DNA of 34,560 nucleotides from Leptolyngbyaceae cyanobacterium T60_A2020_046. GTDB taxonomy: Bacteria > Cyanobacteriota > Cyanobacteriia > Phormidesmidales > Phormidesmidaceae. The notes beneath the pieces are model-generated. The model worked only from the letters and a program-made list of their open reading frames with translations, was not told the DNA's origin and made no database searches. The stretch spans positions 1 to 34,560 of the forward strand of contig JACYME010000129.1 of assembly GCA_015272155.1 (NCBI GenBank). Direction: 5' to 3'. This document shows, piece after piece, positions 25,517-33,813 of this stretch (position 1 is the first letter of the stretch; every line of letters begins with the position of its first letter). The translations under genes were made by a program, and so were the position numbers.

Positions 25517-26290
25517 CTAGGCGAAGGAGGACGAGCCCAAATCGGGTGGCACGTCTTGCCAACGGCCCTGCCCCACTGCCCGAATCGCTTCCTTCAGCGA
25601 CAGATCACCCGTGTAGATGGCCCGCCCCACGACCGCGCCCGTGACGCCCACGGGAGCCAGCGCCAGCAGGCTCAGCACATCGGTCAGCGAACTGACCCCA
25701 CCGGACGCAATCACCGGAATGGAAATAGCTTCGGCCATCGTCCGCAAGGCTTCAAGGTTTGGGCCTTTGAGGGTGCCGTCGCGTTTGATGTCAGTGTAAA
25801 TGATGGCCGCAGCGCCGCGATCGCCCATCGCCTTGGCCAACTCGATCGCGTCCACTTCCGAGGTTTCGAGCCAGCCTCGGGTCGCGACCTTGCCATCGCG
25901 GGCATCGATCCCCACCAGGATGCGGCCCGGAAATTCTGCGCTGAGGGTGCTGACCAGATCGGGATTTTCGACGGCGGCGGTGCCCAAAATGGCATAGCGG
26001 ACGCCGAGATCAAAGAGGGCCGCAACGCGATCGCGATCGCGCAGACCACCCCCAACCTCGATGGGAATCTCCACCGCCCGCGCGATCGCCTCAATGGCCT
26101 GACCATTTTCCGGCTTACCCGCCTTCGCGCCATCCAAATCCACCAAATGCAGGCGAGTTGCGCCCTCTGCGGCCCACTGTCGCGCCACCTCCACCGGGTT
26201 CTCATTAAACACTTGGGACTGGTCATAATCGCCCTGATATAGCCGGACGCAGCGACCCTCCAGCAGGTCAATGGCGGGGATAATTTCCAT
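25517..26290 (-). CDS. hisA: Phosphoribosylformimino-5-aminoimidazole carboxamide ribotide isomerase
   Basis: Fourth step of histidine biosynthesis, an Amadori isomerisation turning ProFAR into PRFAR. ATG at 26290 starts [17 protein letters not shown], with the catalytic aspartate of the first strand (AIDL). The second catalytic aspartate is in YTDIKRDGT, and the phosphate-binding loops are [10 protein letters not shown] and IASGGVSSL. 257 residues, normal for the family, TIM-barrel, cytosolic. Seven extra codons upstream of ATG 26290 are not family-like. The other his genes are not nearby, as is usual in cyanobacteria. Confidence 0.97.
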   Translation of the reverse strand: MEIIPAIDLLEGRCVRLYQGDYDQSQVFNENPVEVARQWAAEGATRLHLVDLDGAKAGKPENGQAIEAIARAVEIPIEVGGGLRDRDRVAALFDLGVRYAILGTAAVENPDLVSTLSAEFPGRILVGIDARDGKVATRGWLETSEVDAIELAKAMGDRGAAAIIYTDIKRDGTLKGPNLEALRTMAEAISIPVIASGGVSSLTDVLSLLALAPVGVTGAVVGRAIYTGDLSLKEAIRAVGQGRWQDVPPDLGSSSFA

Positions 26291-26375
26291 GACAATCGCG
26301 CACAACACCATCGCCTATTTTATCGCGCTGCGCGAATTGGCCTGAGCGATCCCTACGGATGAGCGGCGATCGCCC

Positions 26376-26402
26376 AAAAAAAGCCCAGATAGTCCAGGCT
26401 TT
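26376..26402 (-). terminator. Rho-independent terminator after the MocA-family gene
   Basis: On the minus strand AAAGCCTGG and CTGGGCTTT form a stem (two wobble pairs) around ACTAT, followed by a run of seven T residues in total. It lies about 75 bases after the stop of the oxidoreductase gene. Confidence 0.75.
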
Positions 26403-26478
26403 CATGGGCAAGGTGCTATTTTTCGCTCTGGGCTTAGAGTGCCCGGAATTTTGAGCGCGGTATCAGGGTGAGGGGATA

Positions 26479-27588
26479 CTACTCGGTGGGAACATCCACC
26501 TCGGTGGGAACATCCACCCAGGCGCGCTGTTGGTGAGATTGGTGGGCCAGATCCATCAGCAGTTGTGAATAGACGCCTTCCGCGATCGCGGGAGCTTGGG
26601 CGTGGCCGTGATCAATGCAGTCAACCCAGTGATTGACGACCCGGACAAAGGGCGCGATGCGTCCGTCGTCCCAGGTTTTGGGAAAGGCGAGCCGCTCAGG
26701 AATCGGTAGGGGCGCGAGGGGCTGCCCCGCCTCTGCGCCGTGCAGGGTAAAGCCGTGGACGTAGTCGCTGAGGTTGTCGCTGCCAAGGACGAGGGTGCCG
26801 CGATCGCCGTAGACCTCAACCCAGTGGCCACGTCCGGCGTAGGTTACTGAACTGATGGTGATCTGAACCGGGCAGCCGTTGGTGAGTTCGAGCATGAGGG
26901 TACAGGTGTCATCAGCATCCACGGGTTTGCATTCGCCAGTGCTGGGATCAGGGCGCTCAGCGATCGCGGTGGTCAGGTTGGCGCAGAGTCGCTGCACTGG
27001 GCCAAACAGCCAGGCAATGTAGTCAAAGGTGTGGGAGGCAAAGGCTCCCAGCGCACCACCGCCCTGATCCCGACGGGCGTACCAGTTCCACGGGCGGTCG
27101 GGGTTGGCACGCCCCGGCACCATCCAGTCCACGTTGACCAAGCGCGGCTCGCCCACAAACCCCTCGGCCAGCAGTTCCGACAGGCGCTGCCACGCGGGCA
27201 CAAAGCGAAATTCAAAATCCAGGCCAACGACCTTGTGCTGCTGCTGCGCCAGGGTTTGAATGGCGCGGGCTTCAGCCACGGAAAGGGCGGTGGGTTTTTC
27301 CAGCAGGACGTGTTTGCCCGCCCGCAGGGCCGCGATCGCCATGTCGTGGTGCAAAAACGGCGGGGTCGAAATGCTTACGGCGTCCACCTTGGGCAGGGCC
27401 AGCAGGGCCTCAAAATCAGCGATCGCGTGGGGAATGGCATGGGCGGCGGCGATCGCGGCGGCTTTCTCCGCATCCCGATGGTAAACCGCGACGATTTCAG
27501 TCCGGTGATGGGCCTGAAACCCCGGAATATGAACCTTTTGGCCGAAGCCTGTGCCCACAATCGCGACACCCAAAGGAGCAGCAGCCAT
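26479..27588 (-). CDS. Gfo/Idh/MocA-family NAD(P)-dependent oxidoreductase
   Basis: A 369-residue enzyme. The N-terminal Rossmann domain (about 5-125) has GVAIVGTGFGQ and the EKP catalytic motif in HVLLEKPTALS. The C-terminal alpha/beta domain (about 130-350) includes GGALGAFASHTFDYIAWLFG, whose histidine fits the family's conserved catalytic position. The family acts on sugars, inositols and related polyols; the substrate is not readable. ATG at 27588 is chosen because GAGGGG lies 6 bases upstream. The last twelve residues are VDVPTE twice, the product of an 18-bp tandem duplication right before the stop. Confidence 0.93.
   Translation of the reverse strand: MAAAPLGVAIVGTGFGQKVHIPGFQAHHRTEIVAVYHRDAEKAAAIAAAHAIPHAIADFEALLALPKVDAVSISTPPFLHHDMAIAALRAGKHVLLEKPTALSVAEARAIQTLAQQQHKVVGLDFEFRFVPAWQRLSELLAEGFVGEPRLVNVDWMVPGRANPDRPWNWYARRDQGGGALGAFASHTFDYIAWLFGPVQRLCANLTTAIAERPDPSTGECKPVDADDTCTLMLELTNGCPVQITISSVTYAGRGHWVEVYGDRGTLVLGSDNLSDYVHGFTLHGAEAGQPLAPLPIPERLAFPKTWDDGRIAPFVRVVNHWVDCIDHGHAQAPAIAEGVYSQLLMDLAHQSHQQRAWVDVPTEVDVPTE
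26482..26517. repeat. 18-bp perfect tandem duplication in the 3' end of a gene
   Basis: CTCGGTGGGAACATCCAC at 26482-26499 is repeated exactly at 26500-26517. It encodes an in-frame repeat of VDVPTE at the C-terminus of the oxidoreductase. Confidence 0.95.
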
Positions 27589-27745
27589 AAATTTCCCCTC
27601 GCTAAACATCACGCCCTTTCAGGGTATAGGGTGGGGGGAACGCCCTACAAGCGGCCTACAGAAAGCTTTTAGACACGGGGTTTAGGGCCGTCGCTATAGT
27701 GAGGAGGTGTTGGATCTCCGTATTTTGGGAGTCTGAAAACCCCTT

Positions 27746-29113
27746 ATGCAACTCCCTGTTGTGGGCAAGGTGCGGCGTCCGCTGCCCTGGATTGTGGGCG
27801 CGGTGCTGGTGGGCACGCTGGGCCTCGGTGCGATCGCCGTCTCGACTCGGAACCGCGCCCCCAGCTATGACCTTGACGCCCTCACCGTGCCCGTTGAGCA
27901 GACGGCGCTAACTGTGCGCAACACCGCCAGCGGCACCGTCAAACCCGTGCAAACCGTCAACCTCAGCCCCAAAAGTTCCGGCATTCTAGAGCGCCTTTTT
28001 GTGGAGCAGGGCGATCGCGTGGTGCAGGGCCAAATCATAGCCCAGATGGAAAGTCGCGGCGTTGAAGCCCAACTGCGCCAAAACCAGGCCGCCGTCGCCG
28101 AGGCCGAGGCCCGCTTGGCGGAGGTGCGGCGCGGCAATTTGCCCACCGCCATTTCCCAGGCCCAGGCCAGGCTTGATGCTGCCCAAGCCCAGGTGGAAGA
28201 TGCCCGCGCCCGAGTCGATCTCGCGGACGAGCAACTGGCGCGGAATCGGCAGTTGGCACAGTCTGGGGCAATTTCTGAAAACGAGCTGGATACCTTTGTC
28301 CAGGCCCAGCGCAGCGCGATCGCGAGCCTCCGCAGCGCCGAATTCCAGGCTGAGGAAGCCCGCCAACGCCTGGCCGATGTGCGCAACGATCCCCAACCCG
28401 AAGCGATCGCCCAGGCCGAAGCCCGCCTTCTCCAAGCCCAGGCCCAACTCGAAGCCACCCAGGTTTTGCTGGAAGAAACGCGCATTCGGGCTCCCTTCTC
28501 GGGCATCATCACCCAGCGCTTTGCCACGGAAGGCGCGTTTGTGACGCCCACCACCTCCGCCTCCGATGCGTCGTCAGCCACTTCGACCGCGATCGTCGCC
28601 CTCGCCAGCGACCTTGAAATTGTGGCGGAAGTGCCCGAAGCGGACATCGCCGAAATTCGCCCCGGACAAGCCGTGGAGATTCGTGCTGACGCCTTTCCCG
28701 ATGATCTCTTCGAGGGCGTGGTGCAGGTGATTGCCCCAGAGGCGATCGAGCGGCAGAATGTGACCCTCTTTCAGGTGCGCATTGACCTCCGCACGGGCGA
28801 AGATCAACTGCTGTCCAACATGAATGTGACCGTCGCCTTCATTGGTGAACAGGTGGACAACGCGCTGGTAGTGCCGACGGTGGCGGTGATTACCCAGGCT
28901 GGACGAACCGGAGTCTTGGTGCCGGGGGATCAAAATCGGATTCGCTTTAAGCCCGTGACCCTAGGATCGCAGACGGGCGATCGCATCCAAATTTTGGAAG
29001 GGCTAGCTGAGGGCGATCGTGTCTTCGTCGATCTCCCCCCCGGGCAAACCCTCGACAGCATCACCTTCGGCCAAACCGAAACCACCCCCCAAACCGACCC
29101 CGCAGACGAATAA
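27746..29113 (+). CDS. HlyD/MacA-type periplasmic adaptor of an ABC efflux system
   Basis: A 455-residue membrane-fusion protein. One N-terminal membrane anchor (about 12-32), a first lipoyl half (about 60-100: PKSSGILERLFVEQGDRVVQG), a long alpha-helical hairpin (about 105-245, rich in Ala/Gln/Glu), the second lipoyl half (RIRAPFSGIITQRFATEG), then beta-barrel and membrane-proximal domains (to about 440) with ALVVPTVAV. It bridges an inner-membrane ABC transporter to an outer-membrane channel. ATG at 27746. The permease and ATPase genes follow with gaps of 53 and 35 bases, in the order adaptor-permease-ATPase seen also in DevBCA systems. Substrate unknown. Confidence 0.94.
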   Translation: MQLPVVGKVRRPLPWIVGAVLVGTLGLGAIAVSTRNRAPSYDLDALTVPVEQTALTVRNTASGTVKPVQTVNLSPKSSGILERLFVEQGDRVVQGQIIAQMESRGVEAQLRQNQAAVAEAEARLAEVRRGNLPTAISQAQARLDAAQAQVEDARARVDLADEQLARNRQLAQSGAISENELDTFVQAQRSAIASLRSAEFQAEEARQRLADVRNDPQPEAIAQAEARLLQAQAQLEATQVLLEETRIRAPFSGIITQRFATEGAFVTPTTSASDASSATSTAIVALASDLEIVAEVPEADIAEIRPGQAVEIRADAFPDDLFEGVVQVIAPEAIERQNVTLFQVRIDLRTGEDQLLSNMNVTVAFIGEQVDNALVVPTVAVITQAGRTGVLVPGDQNRIRFKPVTLGSQTGDRIQILEGLAEGDRVFVDLPPGQTLDSITFGQTETTPQTDPADE

Positions 29114-29166
29114 CGCACCGATTCCCCCATTCCCCTGTCCACGCTAAACCCCTGTCACGCGAAACA

Positions 29167-30390
29167 ATGGACTTCACCGAAAGCCTCCAAATGGCCGTCA
29201 AAACCCTCACGGCCAACAAGTTGCGCAGTAGCCTCACCATGCTCGGCATCATCATCGGCAACGCCTCCGTAATTGCGATGGTGGGGATTGGAGAAGGCGC
29301 GCAAAAATACATCAACGAACAACTGCAAACCCTGGGGCCAAACGTGCTGTTCATCGTCCCCGGCAATCGTCAAACCCGCGAATTGGGCGGGCTGGAGATT
29401 CCCCGAACGCTGGTGGTCGCCGATGCCGACGCCATTCAGGCCCAGGTGCCTACGGTGGTGGGTGTAGCGCCCGAATTTAGCAGCCGCGATCTGATCGTGT
29501 TTCGCAATCGCAGCGCCAATGCCAGCGTCGTCGGCACCAACGAGCAGTTTTTGACGGTGCGCAGCTTTGAAATGGCCCAAGGCCGTTTTTTGTCCAAGCT
29601 GGATCTGGATCGCCACAGTCAGGTGGCGGTGCTGGGGGCCACCCTGGCAGAACGGCTGTTTGACCAAACGCCGCCGATTGGGCAGTCGATTCGCATTCGC
29701 GGAGCCAGCTTTGAAATCGTGGGGATTATGGCGAGAAAGGGCTCCAACCTAGGGCTCGACTACGACGACGCGGTAATTTTGCCGATCACCACCCAGGCGA
29801 GCCGTCTGGTGGGGCAGCGCCAGTCGCCCTATGGCATTGAGGTGGCGTTTATCTCGGTGTCGGCAGAAAGTCGCGAAAGCATGAGCCGCGCCGAGTTTCA
29901 GATCACCAACCTGCTGCGCCTGCGCCACAACATTCGGGATGAGGATGACTTTTTCATCCAAAGCCAAGACACGCTACTGAATATTGCGGGCACCATTACG
30001 GGCGCGCTGACGGTGATGCTGGCGGCGATCGCGGGCATTTCGCTATTGGTCGGCGGCATCGGCATCATGAACATCATGCTGGTATCCGTGCGGGAACGCA
30101 CCCAGGAAATTGGCCTGCGCAAAGCGATCGGCGCATCTCAGCAGGATATTTTGGCGCAGTTTTTGATCGAGGCCATCATTCTGTCCATCGCGGGCGGAAT
30201 TGTGGGCACGGGGCTCGGCATCAGCGGCATCCTGGTGATCAGCACGCTGACGCCCTTTGAGGCGGGGGTGTCGATGGGCGCGATCGCGATCGCCGTCGGC
30301 GTCTCGGGCGGCATCGGCCTCTTCTTCGGCGTTTTTCCAGCCCGCCAAGCCGCCAAACTCGACCCCATCGTGGCCCTGCGCACCGCTTAA
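29167..30390 (+). CDS. MacB/FtsX-type ABC transporter permease
   Basis: A 407-residue inner-membrane protein with the classic architecture: one N-terminal helix (about 18-42: RSSLTMLGIIIGNASVIAM), a large periplasmic MacB_PCD domain (about 45-270), and three C-terminal helices (about 285-395) including GGIGIMNIMLVSVRERTQEI and the following GLRKAIGAS motif. This type works by mechanotransmission rather than by passing the substrate through a membrane channel, with the adaptor carrying the movement outward. ATG at 29167. Encoded between its adaptor and ATPase. Confidence 0.95.
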   Translation: MDFTESLQMAVKTLTANKLRSSLTMLGIIIGNASVIAMVGIGEGAQKYINEQLQTLGPNVLFIVPGNRQTRELGGLEIPRTLVVADADAIQAQVPTVVGVAPEFSSRDLIVFRNRSANASVVGTNEQFLTVRSFEMAQGRFLSKLDLDRHSQVAVLGATLAERLFDQTPPIGQSIRIRGASFEIVGIMARKGSNLGLDYDDAVILPITTQASRLVGQRQSPYGIEVAFISVSAESRESMSRAEFQITNLLRLRHNIRDEDDFFIQSQDTLLNIAGTITGALTVMLAAIAGISLLVGGIGIMNIMLVSVRERTQEIGLRKAIGASQQDILAQFLIEAIILSIAGGIVGTGLGISGILVISTLTPFEAGVSMGAIAIAVGVSGGIGLFFGVFPARQAAKLDPIVALRTA

Positions 30391-30425
30391 ACGCCGCCGT
30401 CCCAACCCAATTCACCGAGTTCACA

Positions 30426-31142
30426 ATGACGCCCCTTATTCAGTTTCAGCAGGTTTCTAAGGTCTACGGCATGGGCAACACCGAGGTTCATGCCCTCTGG
30501 CAGGTGGATCTCACCATCTCCCGAGGAGAATATTGCGCCATCATGGGGCCGTCAGGGTCAGGAAAATCCACGGCGATGAACGTGATCGGCTGCCTCGATC
30601 GCCCGACCAGCGGCAGCTACTACTTTGATGGCGAAAATGTTGCCGCCCTAGACGACACCGCCCTGACTCACATCCGCAATCGCAAGATCGGCTTTGTCTT
30701 TCAACAGTTTCATCTGTTGCCCCAGCTCACCGCCCTCGAAAATGTGATGCTGCCGATGGTCTATGCCGGGGTGCCCGCCGCAGAACGGCGTGATCGCGCC
30801 ACCCGGGCACTACAACAAGTCGGGCTTGGCGATCGCATCGTCAACAAACCCACCCAACTATCGGGCGGCCAACAACAGCGCGTCGCGATCGCCCGCGCGA
30901 TCGTCAACTGTCCCCTGCTGATTCTGGCCGACGAACCCACCGGAGCCCTCGACTCCCACACTACCCAAGAGGTGCTCACCATCTTTGAAGAACTCCACCA
31001 GAGCGGCATCACCGTCGTCATGGTTACCCACGAGCCCGAAGTCGCCAAACACACCCAGCGCATCGTTTGGTTTCGCGATGGTCAAGTCATTGAGCCCCAC
31101 CTCAACCCCAAGGACATTGGCGCCCTCACCGCACCAGCCTAG
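30426..31142 (+). CDS. MacB-type ABC transporter ATPase (LolD/MacB group)
   Basis: A 238-residue cytoplasmic ATPase. Walker A is GPSGSGKST at residues 41-49, Q-loop in FVFQQFHLLPQLTALENV, signature LSGGQQQRVAIARA, Walker B LLILADEPTGALD, and switch histidine in VMVTHEPEVA. It energises the permease encoded 35 bases upstream. ATG at 30426. Separate ATPase and permease subunits (rather than one fused MacB) make it YknYZ- or DevA-like in organisation. Confidence 0.96.
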   Translation: MTPLIQFQQVSKVYGMGNTEVHALWQVDLTISRGEYCAIMGPSGSGKSTAMNVIGCLDRPTSGSYYFDGENVAALDDTALTHIRNRKIGFVFQQFHLLPQLTALENVMLPMVYAGVPAAERRDRATRALQQVGLGDRIVNKPTQLSGGQQQRVAIARAIVNCPLLILADEPTGALDSHTTQEVLTIFEELHQSGITVVMVTHEPEVAKHTQRIVWFRDGQVIEPHLNPKDIGALTAPA

Positions 31143-31296
31143 GAACTGCCACTTTGCGACATCACCTTTGGCCATGCAGCACTTTCAGCACGGCAAATCA
31201 ACACGGCAAAGTTGCGATTGCTGACAACCCTGACCACCTGCCCAAAAAGTCGGCATACAATAACCCCTTAAGCCCGCGCAATTCAGGACATTCGCC

Positions 31297-31710
31297 GTGT
31301 TTCAAACCATCCTCGTCGCCCTTGACCACTCTGCATCCGCAGACGCGATTTTGGGCGCACTTGATCAGTTCAAGCTCGGCAGCCACAACCGGGTGGTCTT
31401 AACCCACGTCCTCGCCCTCAACCGCGATTCTGAGGATGCCACCCACCCCCGCCCCACGATGGATATGGACTGTGACCAGGCAGAACATCAGCTTTACCAG
31501 TACCAGGCCAAAATCCCCTGCTCTAGCCGCATTGAGGTCGTCCAGGGGGAGCCAGTCGAAGAAATCCTGCGGCTTTCAAAAATTCATGGGGCTGACCTGA
31601 TCGTGCTGGGCAGTCGAGGGCTCACCGGGCTCAAGCGCATTTTAGAAGGATCCGTCAGCAGCCAAGTCCTCGAAGATGCATCCTGCTCGGTGCTGGTGGT
31701 CAAGGCCTAA
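31297..31710 (+). CDS. UspA-family universal stress protein
   Basis: A 137-residue single-domain protein. It starts at GTG 31297 with FQTILVALDHSASAD, and carries the ATP-binding signature G-x-x-G-x9-G-S-V in GSRGLTGLKRILEGSVSS, so it belongs to the nucleotide-binding class. Ends CSVLVVKA, as usual. Cytosolic; role in stress adaptation known for the family, the specific trigger unknown. It follows the efflux operon by about 150 bases; a GTG start with weak ribosome binding site suggests a separate transcript. Confidence 0.93.
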   Translation: MFQTILVALDHSASADAILGALDQFKLGSHNRVVLTHVLALNRDSEDATHPRPTMDMDCDQAEHQLYQYQAKIPCSSRIEVVQGEPVEEILRLSKIHGADLIVLGSRGLTGLKRILEGSVSSQVLEDASCSVLVVKA

Positions 31711-32032
31711 AGTCTCGATCTCAAATCGCGAGGAACCGGGTTTCTGCACGGGCTCGTTCCCAGGATTTGGCGAAACCCTGGCGTGAAAATGTCGCTGCTG
31801 CCAGTGCCCTGAGGGCAATGCCGAACCGATAGGCCGACCCCCGTAGACATCCACCAGCCGATTCCATATCCAACCCACGATGATGACAGGTCGGTGGCGT
31901 TCACGGTTCACGGGTTACAGTCCACGGGCCAGAGGTCACGGATTGCCTTGTCCTATGCGCTCTCAGGCGGGGCCTCCTGTCAAAATCAGCCGGGTCGATT
32001 ATTAATAGAGTTAAAGATGTGGAGATTGCCCC
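31711..32032. other. Intergenic region with short repeats
   Basis: No gene recognised. It holds a 7-bp tandem duplication TTCACGG at 31900-31913, a small palindrome GCCCTGAGGGC near 31806, and a GAACCGGGTTTCT-type sequence near 31732. GGAG about 10 bases before 32033 is the ribosome binding site of the YccF gene. Confidence 0.5.
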
Positions 32033-32401
32033 ATGAGCTTACTCGGCAACATCATCTGGCTTGTCTTTGGCGGCTTTATGAGCGCCGTGGGCTACATTCT
32101 CGGTGGCATTAGCACCTGCCTGACCATCATTGGCATTCCCTTCGGTCTCGAGACAATCAAGCTTGGCATTGCCACCCTGACACCCTTTGGGAAGAAAATT
32201 GTGGAAGGGCCAGGCGTCGGGACGCCGCTGATTCAGATCTTGAACATTATTTGGTTCTTTTTGTTTGGCTGGGCGATCGCGCTGTCTCACCTCGCCTGGG
32301 GCGCACTTCTCGCCATCACGATCATTGGTTTGCCCTTTGCCAAACAGCATTTCAAGCTGATGGTGCTCGCGATTATGCCCTTTGGCCGCAGCCTAGAGTA
32401 A
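32033..32401 (+). CDS. YccF-family inner-membrane protein (DUF307)
   Basis: A 122-residue membrane protein made of two similar halves. Each half has a helix followed by a short TIIGIPFG or TIIGLPFA loop, and a second helix, giving about four membrane segments; the halves start SLLGNIIWLVFGGF and ILNIIWFFLFGWA. This internal duplication and the IGIPF motif define the YccF family. No function is established. ATG at 32033 with GGAG about 10 bases upstream. Confidence 0.95.
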   Translation: MSLLGNIIWLVFGGFMSAVGYILGGISTCLTIIGIPFGLETIKLGIATLTPFGKKIVEGPGVGTPLIQILNIIWFFLFGWAIALSHLAWGALLAITIIGLPFAKQHFKLMVLAIMPFGRSLE

Positions 32402-32528
32402 GCCGCATGGATATCGGCCAATCCCCCGTAAATCGCGTTCTTTTACTCCCGTGTCTCGCAAATCCAGAGGCGTTTTGATTCGGCTAATCCAATGGTGGGG
32501 CAGCATCCTCTGAATTTCTGCGAGGCTC

Positions 32529-32557
32529 TTTCTCCCCCGCAGTTCGCCTGCTATGAT
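32529..32557 (+). promoter_or_regulatory. Possible promoter of tRNA-Thr
   Basis: TATGAT at 32552-32557 matches a sigma-70 type -10 box, with a weak TTTCTC at 32529-32534 as -35, spacing 17. The tRNA starts 15 bases after the -10 box. The -35 match is poor, so this is tentative. Confidence 0.35.
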
Positions 32558-32572
32558 GGAAAATCGAGTATT

Positions 32573-32644
32573 GCCGATGTGGCTCAGTGGTAGAGCACTC
32601 GATTCGTAATCGAGCGGTCGCGGGTTCAAATCCCGCCATCGGCT
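32573..32644 (+). tRNA. tRNA-Thr (anticodon CGT)
   Basis: Acceptor GCCGATG (32573-32579) pairs with CATCGGC (32637-32643), discriminator T at 32644. The anticodon stem CTCGA/TCGAG encloses loop TTCGTAA, giving anticodon CGT (32605-32607), which reads the threonine codon ACG. The T-arm has the usual GGGTTCAAATCCC. CCA is not encoded. A run TTTT follows. Confidence 0.95.
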
Positions 32645-32904
32645 TTTAGCCATAGCGCTCTCAGGAAAAAGCCAGGACAGGAGTCAAAGGAGAACTGCGG
32701 TGCCCTTGACCGAAGTTGATAGAATGGGGCCTCAAACACCTCAGACGGTGAGTCCTGGGTTAGGTCTGGGGATGGGGATTGCTTCCAGGGGAGTCATCAA
32801 GCAGTAGAGTCATTATCTCCAGAGAAAATACGAGGTTTTGGGGCAGTCCATCTCCGCCACTGACTGCCTATGATGAAGCCGCGCCAATCCCTTGAGACGC
32901 AAAG

Positions 32905-33160
32905 TTGACTCTGAAAGTAGAGCTGACGCGGTTTCGGGTGAAGTCCGGCAAGAGTGCTCAGGTTGATGCCTGGTCAGGTTGATGCCTGGATGGCCACCCT
33001 GAACGCCCGCATGGCCGAGGTGCGCGAAACCCTGGTGCGAGAGCACATGCTGGTAGAGGTGATCTTTCGCGAAACCCTCAATGGGGCGGAGTATTTGAGC
33101 TGGTTCTCCATGCAAGGGGGTGGGGGTGAACCGGTAGAAACCTCACCCCACGACCTGGAT
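32905..33160 (+). pseudogene. Remnant of a DUF6176-family gene with a 16-bp duplication
   Basis: TTG at 32905 begins [23 protein letters not shown], then a frame break. The 16-bp unit TCAGGTTGATGCCTGG is present twice (32958-32989); with one copy the frame continues [15 protein letters not shown], then [19 protein letters not shown] and [14 protein letters not shown]. This matches small DUF6176 proteins ('SGK...VDEWL', 'ETIFRE', 'GGEPVE.S.H'). The C-terminal part is missing: after SPHDLD the frame passes into the LOG-family remnant. About 80 codons of a family length near 100-110 remain. Function of the family is unknown. Confidence 0.7.
32958..32989. repeat. 16-bp perfect tandem duplication
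   Basis: TCAGGTTGATGCCTGG at 32958-32973 is repeated at 32974-32989 and shifts the reading frame of the DUF6176 gene. Confidence 0.95.
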
Positions 33161-33669
33161 CTCGGCCAGAAGCTTGCCGCCCGCCATATCACTCTGGTCT
33201 ACGGCGGTGGCAACGTAGGGCTGATGGGGGCGATCGCCGATGCTGCCCTAGCTGCTGGGGGAACGGTCATTGGCGTGATTCCCCAGGCGTTGGTCGATAG
33301 GGAGGTGGCCCACAGGGGGCTCACCGATCTGCGGATGGTGCCATCAATGCACGATCGCAAGGCATTGATGGCCAACCTATCCGATGCCTTCATCACCTTA
33401 CCCGGCGGCCTCGGCACCCTGGAGGAACTCTGCGAAGTTGCCATCTGGACTCAGCTCGGCGTTCACCAAAAAGCAGTAGGACTGTTGAATGTAGAAAGCT
33501 TCTACGATGGGCTGCTGGGTTTCTAGACCATGCGATCACTGAAAAATTCATCCGCCCCGAACACCGCCAAATCCTAATCTCTGCGACCGAACCCGACGAT
33601 CTCCTTGACCAACTCGCCCAGGCTACAGTGCCAACCGTGACGAAGTGGCTTGGGCGAGAAGCGGTGTAA
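33161..33669 (+). pseudogene. LOG-family (cytokinin riboside monophosphate phosphoribohydrolase-like) gene, broken
   Basis: Family enzymes cleave nucleoside 5'-monophosphates to base and ribose 5-phosphate. From [17 protein letters not shown] the sequence follows the family closely, including [29 protein letters not shown] and the catalytic [14 protein letters not shown]. The N-terminal 25 or so residues (the CGSS region) are missing, replaced by the in-frame junction to the DUF6176 remnant. After GLLGF the frame hits TAG because the T run at 33520-33523 is one base short; corrected, it continues [16 protein letters not shown] to KWLGREAV, stop at 33669. So it has both a 5' deletion and a -1 frameshift. 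Confidence 0.85.
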
Positions 33670-33711
33670 AGCTTCCCCTCGTCCCATCAACTCATTAACC
33701 CTGCTATCCCA

Positions 33712-33813
33712 ATGCCCAGCCTCTACACCTTCACGGACTATTTCCTCGACTGGCCCCTGGCCTTTGAGCAGGCGGCGGCTCAACTGCGATCGCTGCTCGG
33801 CAACGGCCTCATC
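33712..33813 (+). pseudogene. 5' fragment of a GrpB/UPF0157-family gene cut by a mobile element
   Basis: ATG at 33712 reads MPSLYTFTDYFLDWPLAFEQ, then AAAQLRSLLGNGLI, as in the N-terminus of GrpB (UPF0157) proteins, which continue with a VHHIGSTSV-type nucleotidyltransferase motif. That motif is absent: about 34 codons in, the sequence changes to AGGACTTACGCATTGAC, an insertion-element end. Function of the family is poorly defined. Confidence 0.6.

Noticed and set aside
32393-32653. 86-codon minus-strand frame containing RDLNPRPLDYESSALPLSHIG
   Set aside because: This is the well-known false protein obtained by translating the antisense of a tRNA; it overlaps tRNA-Thr exactly.
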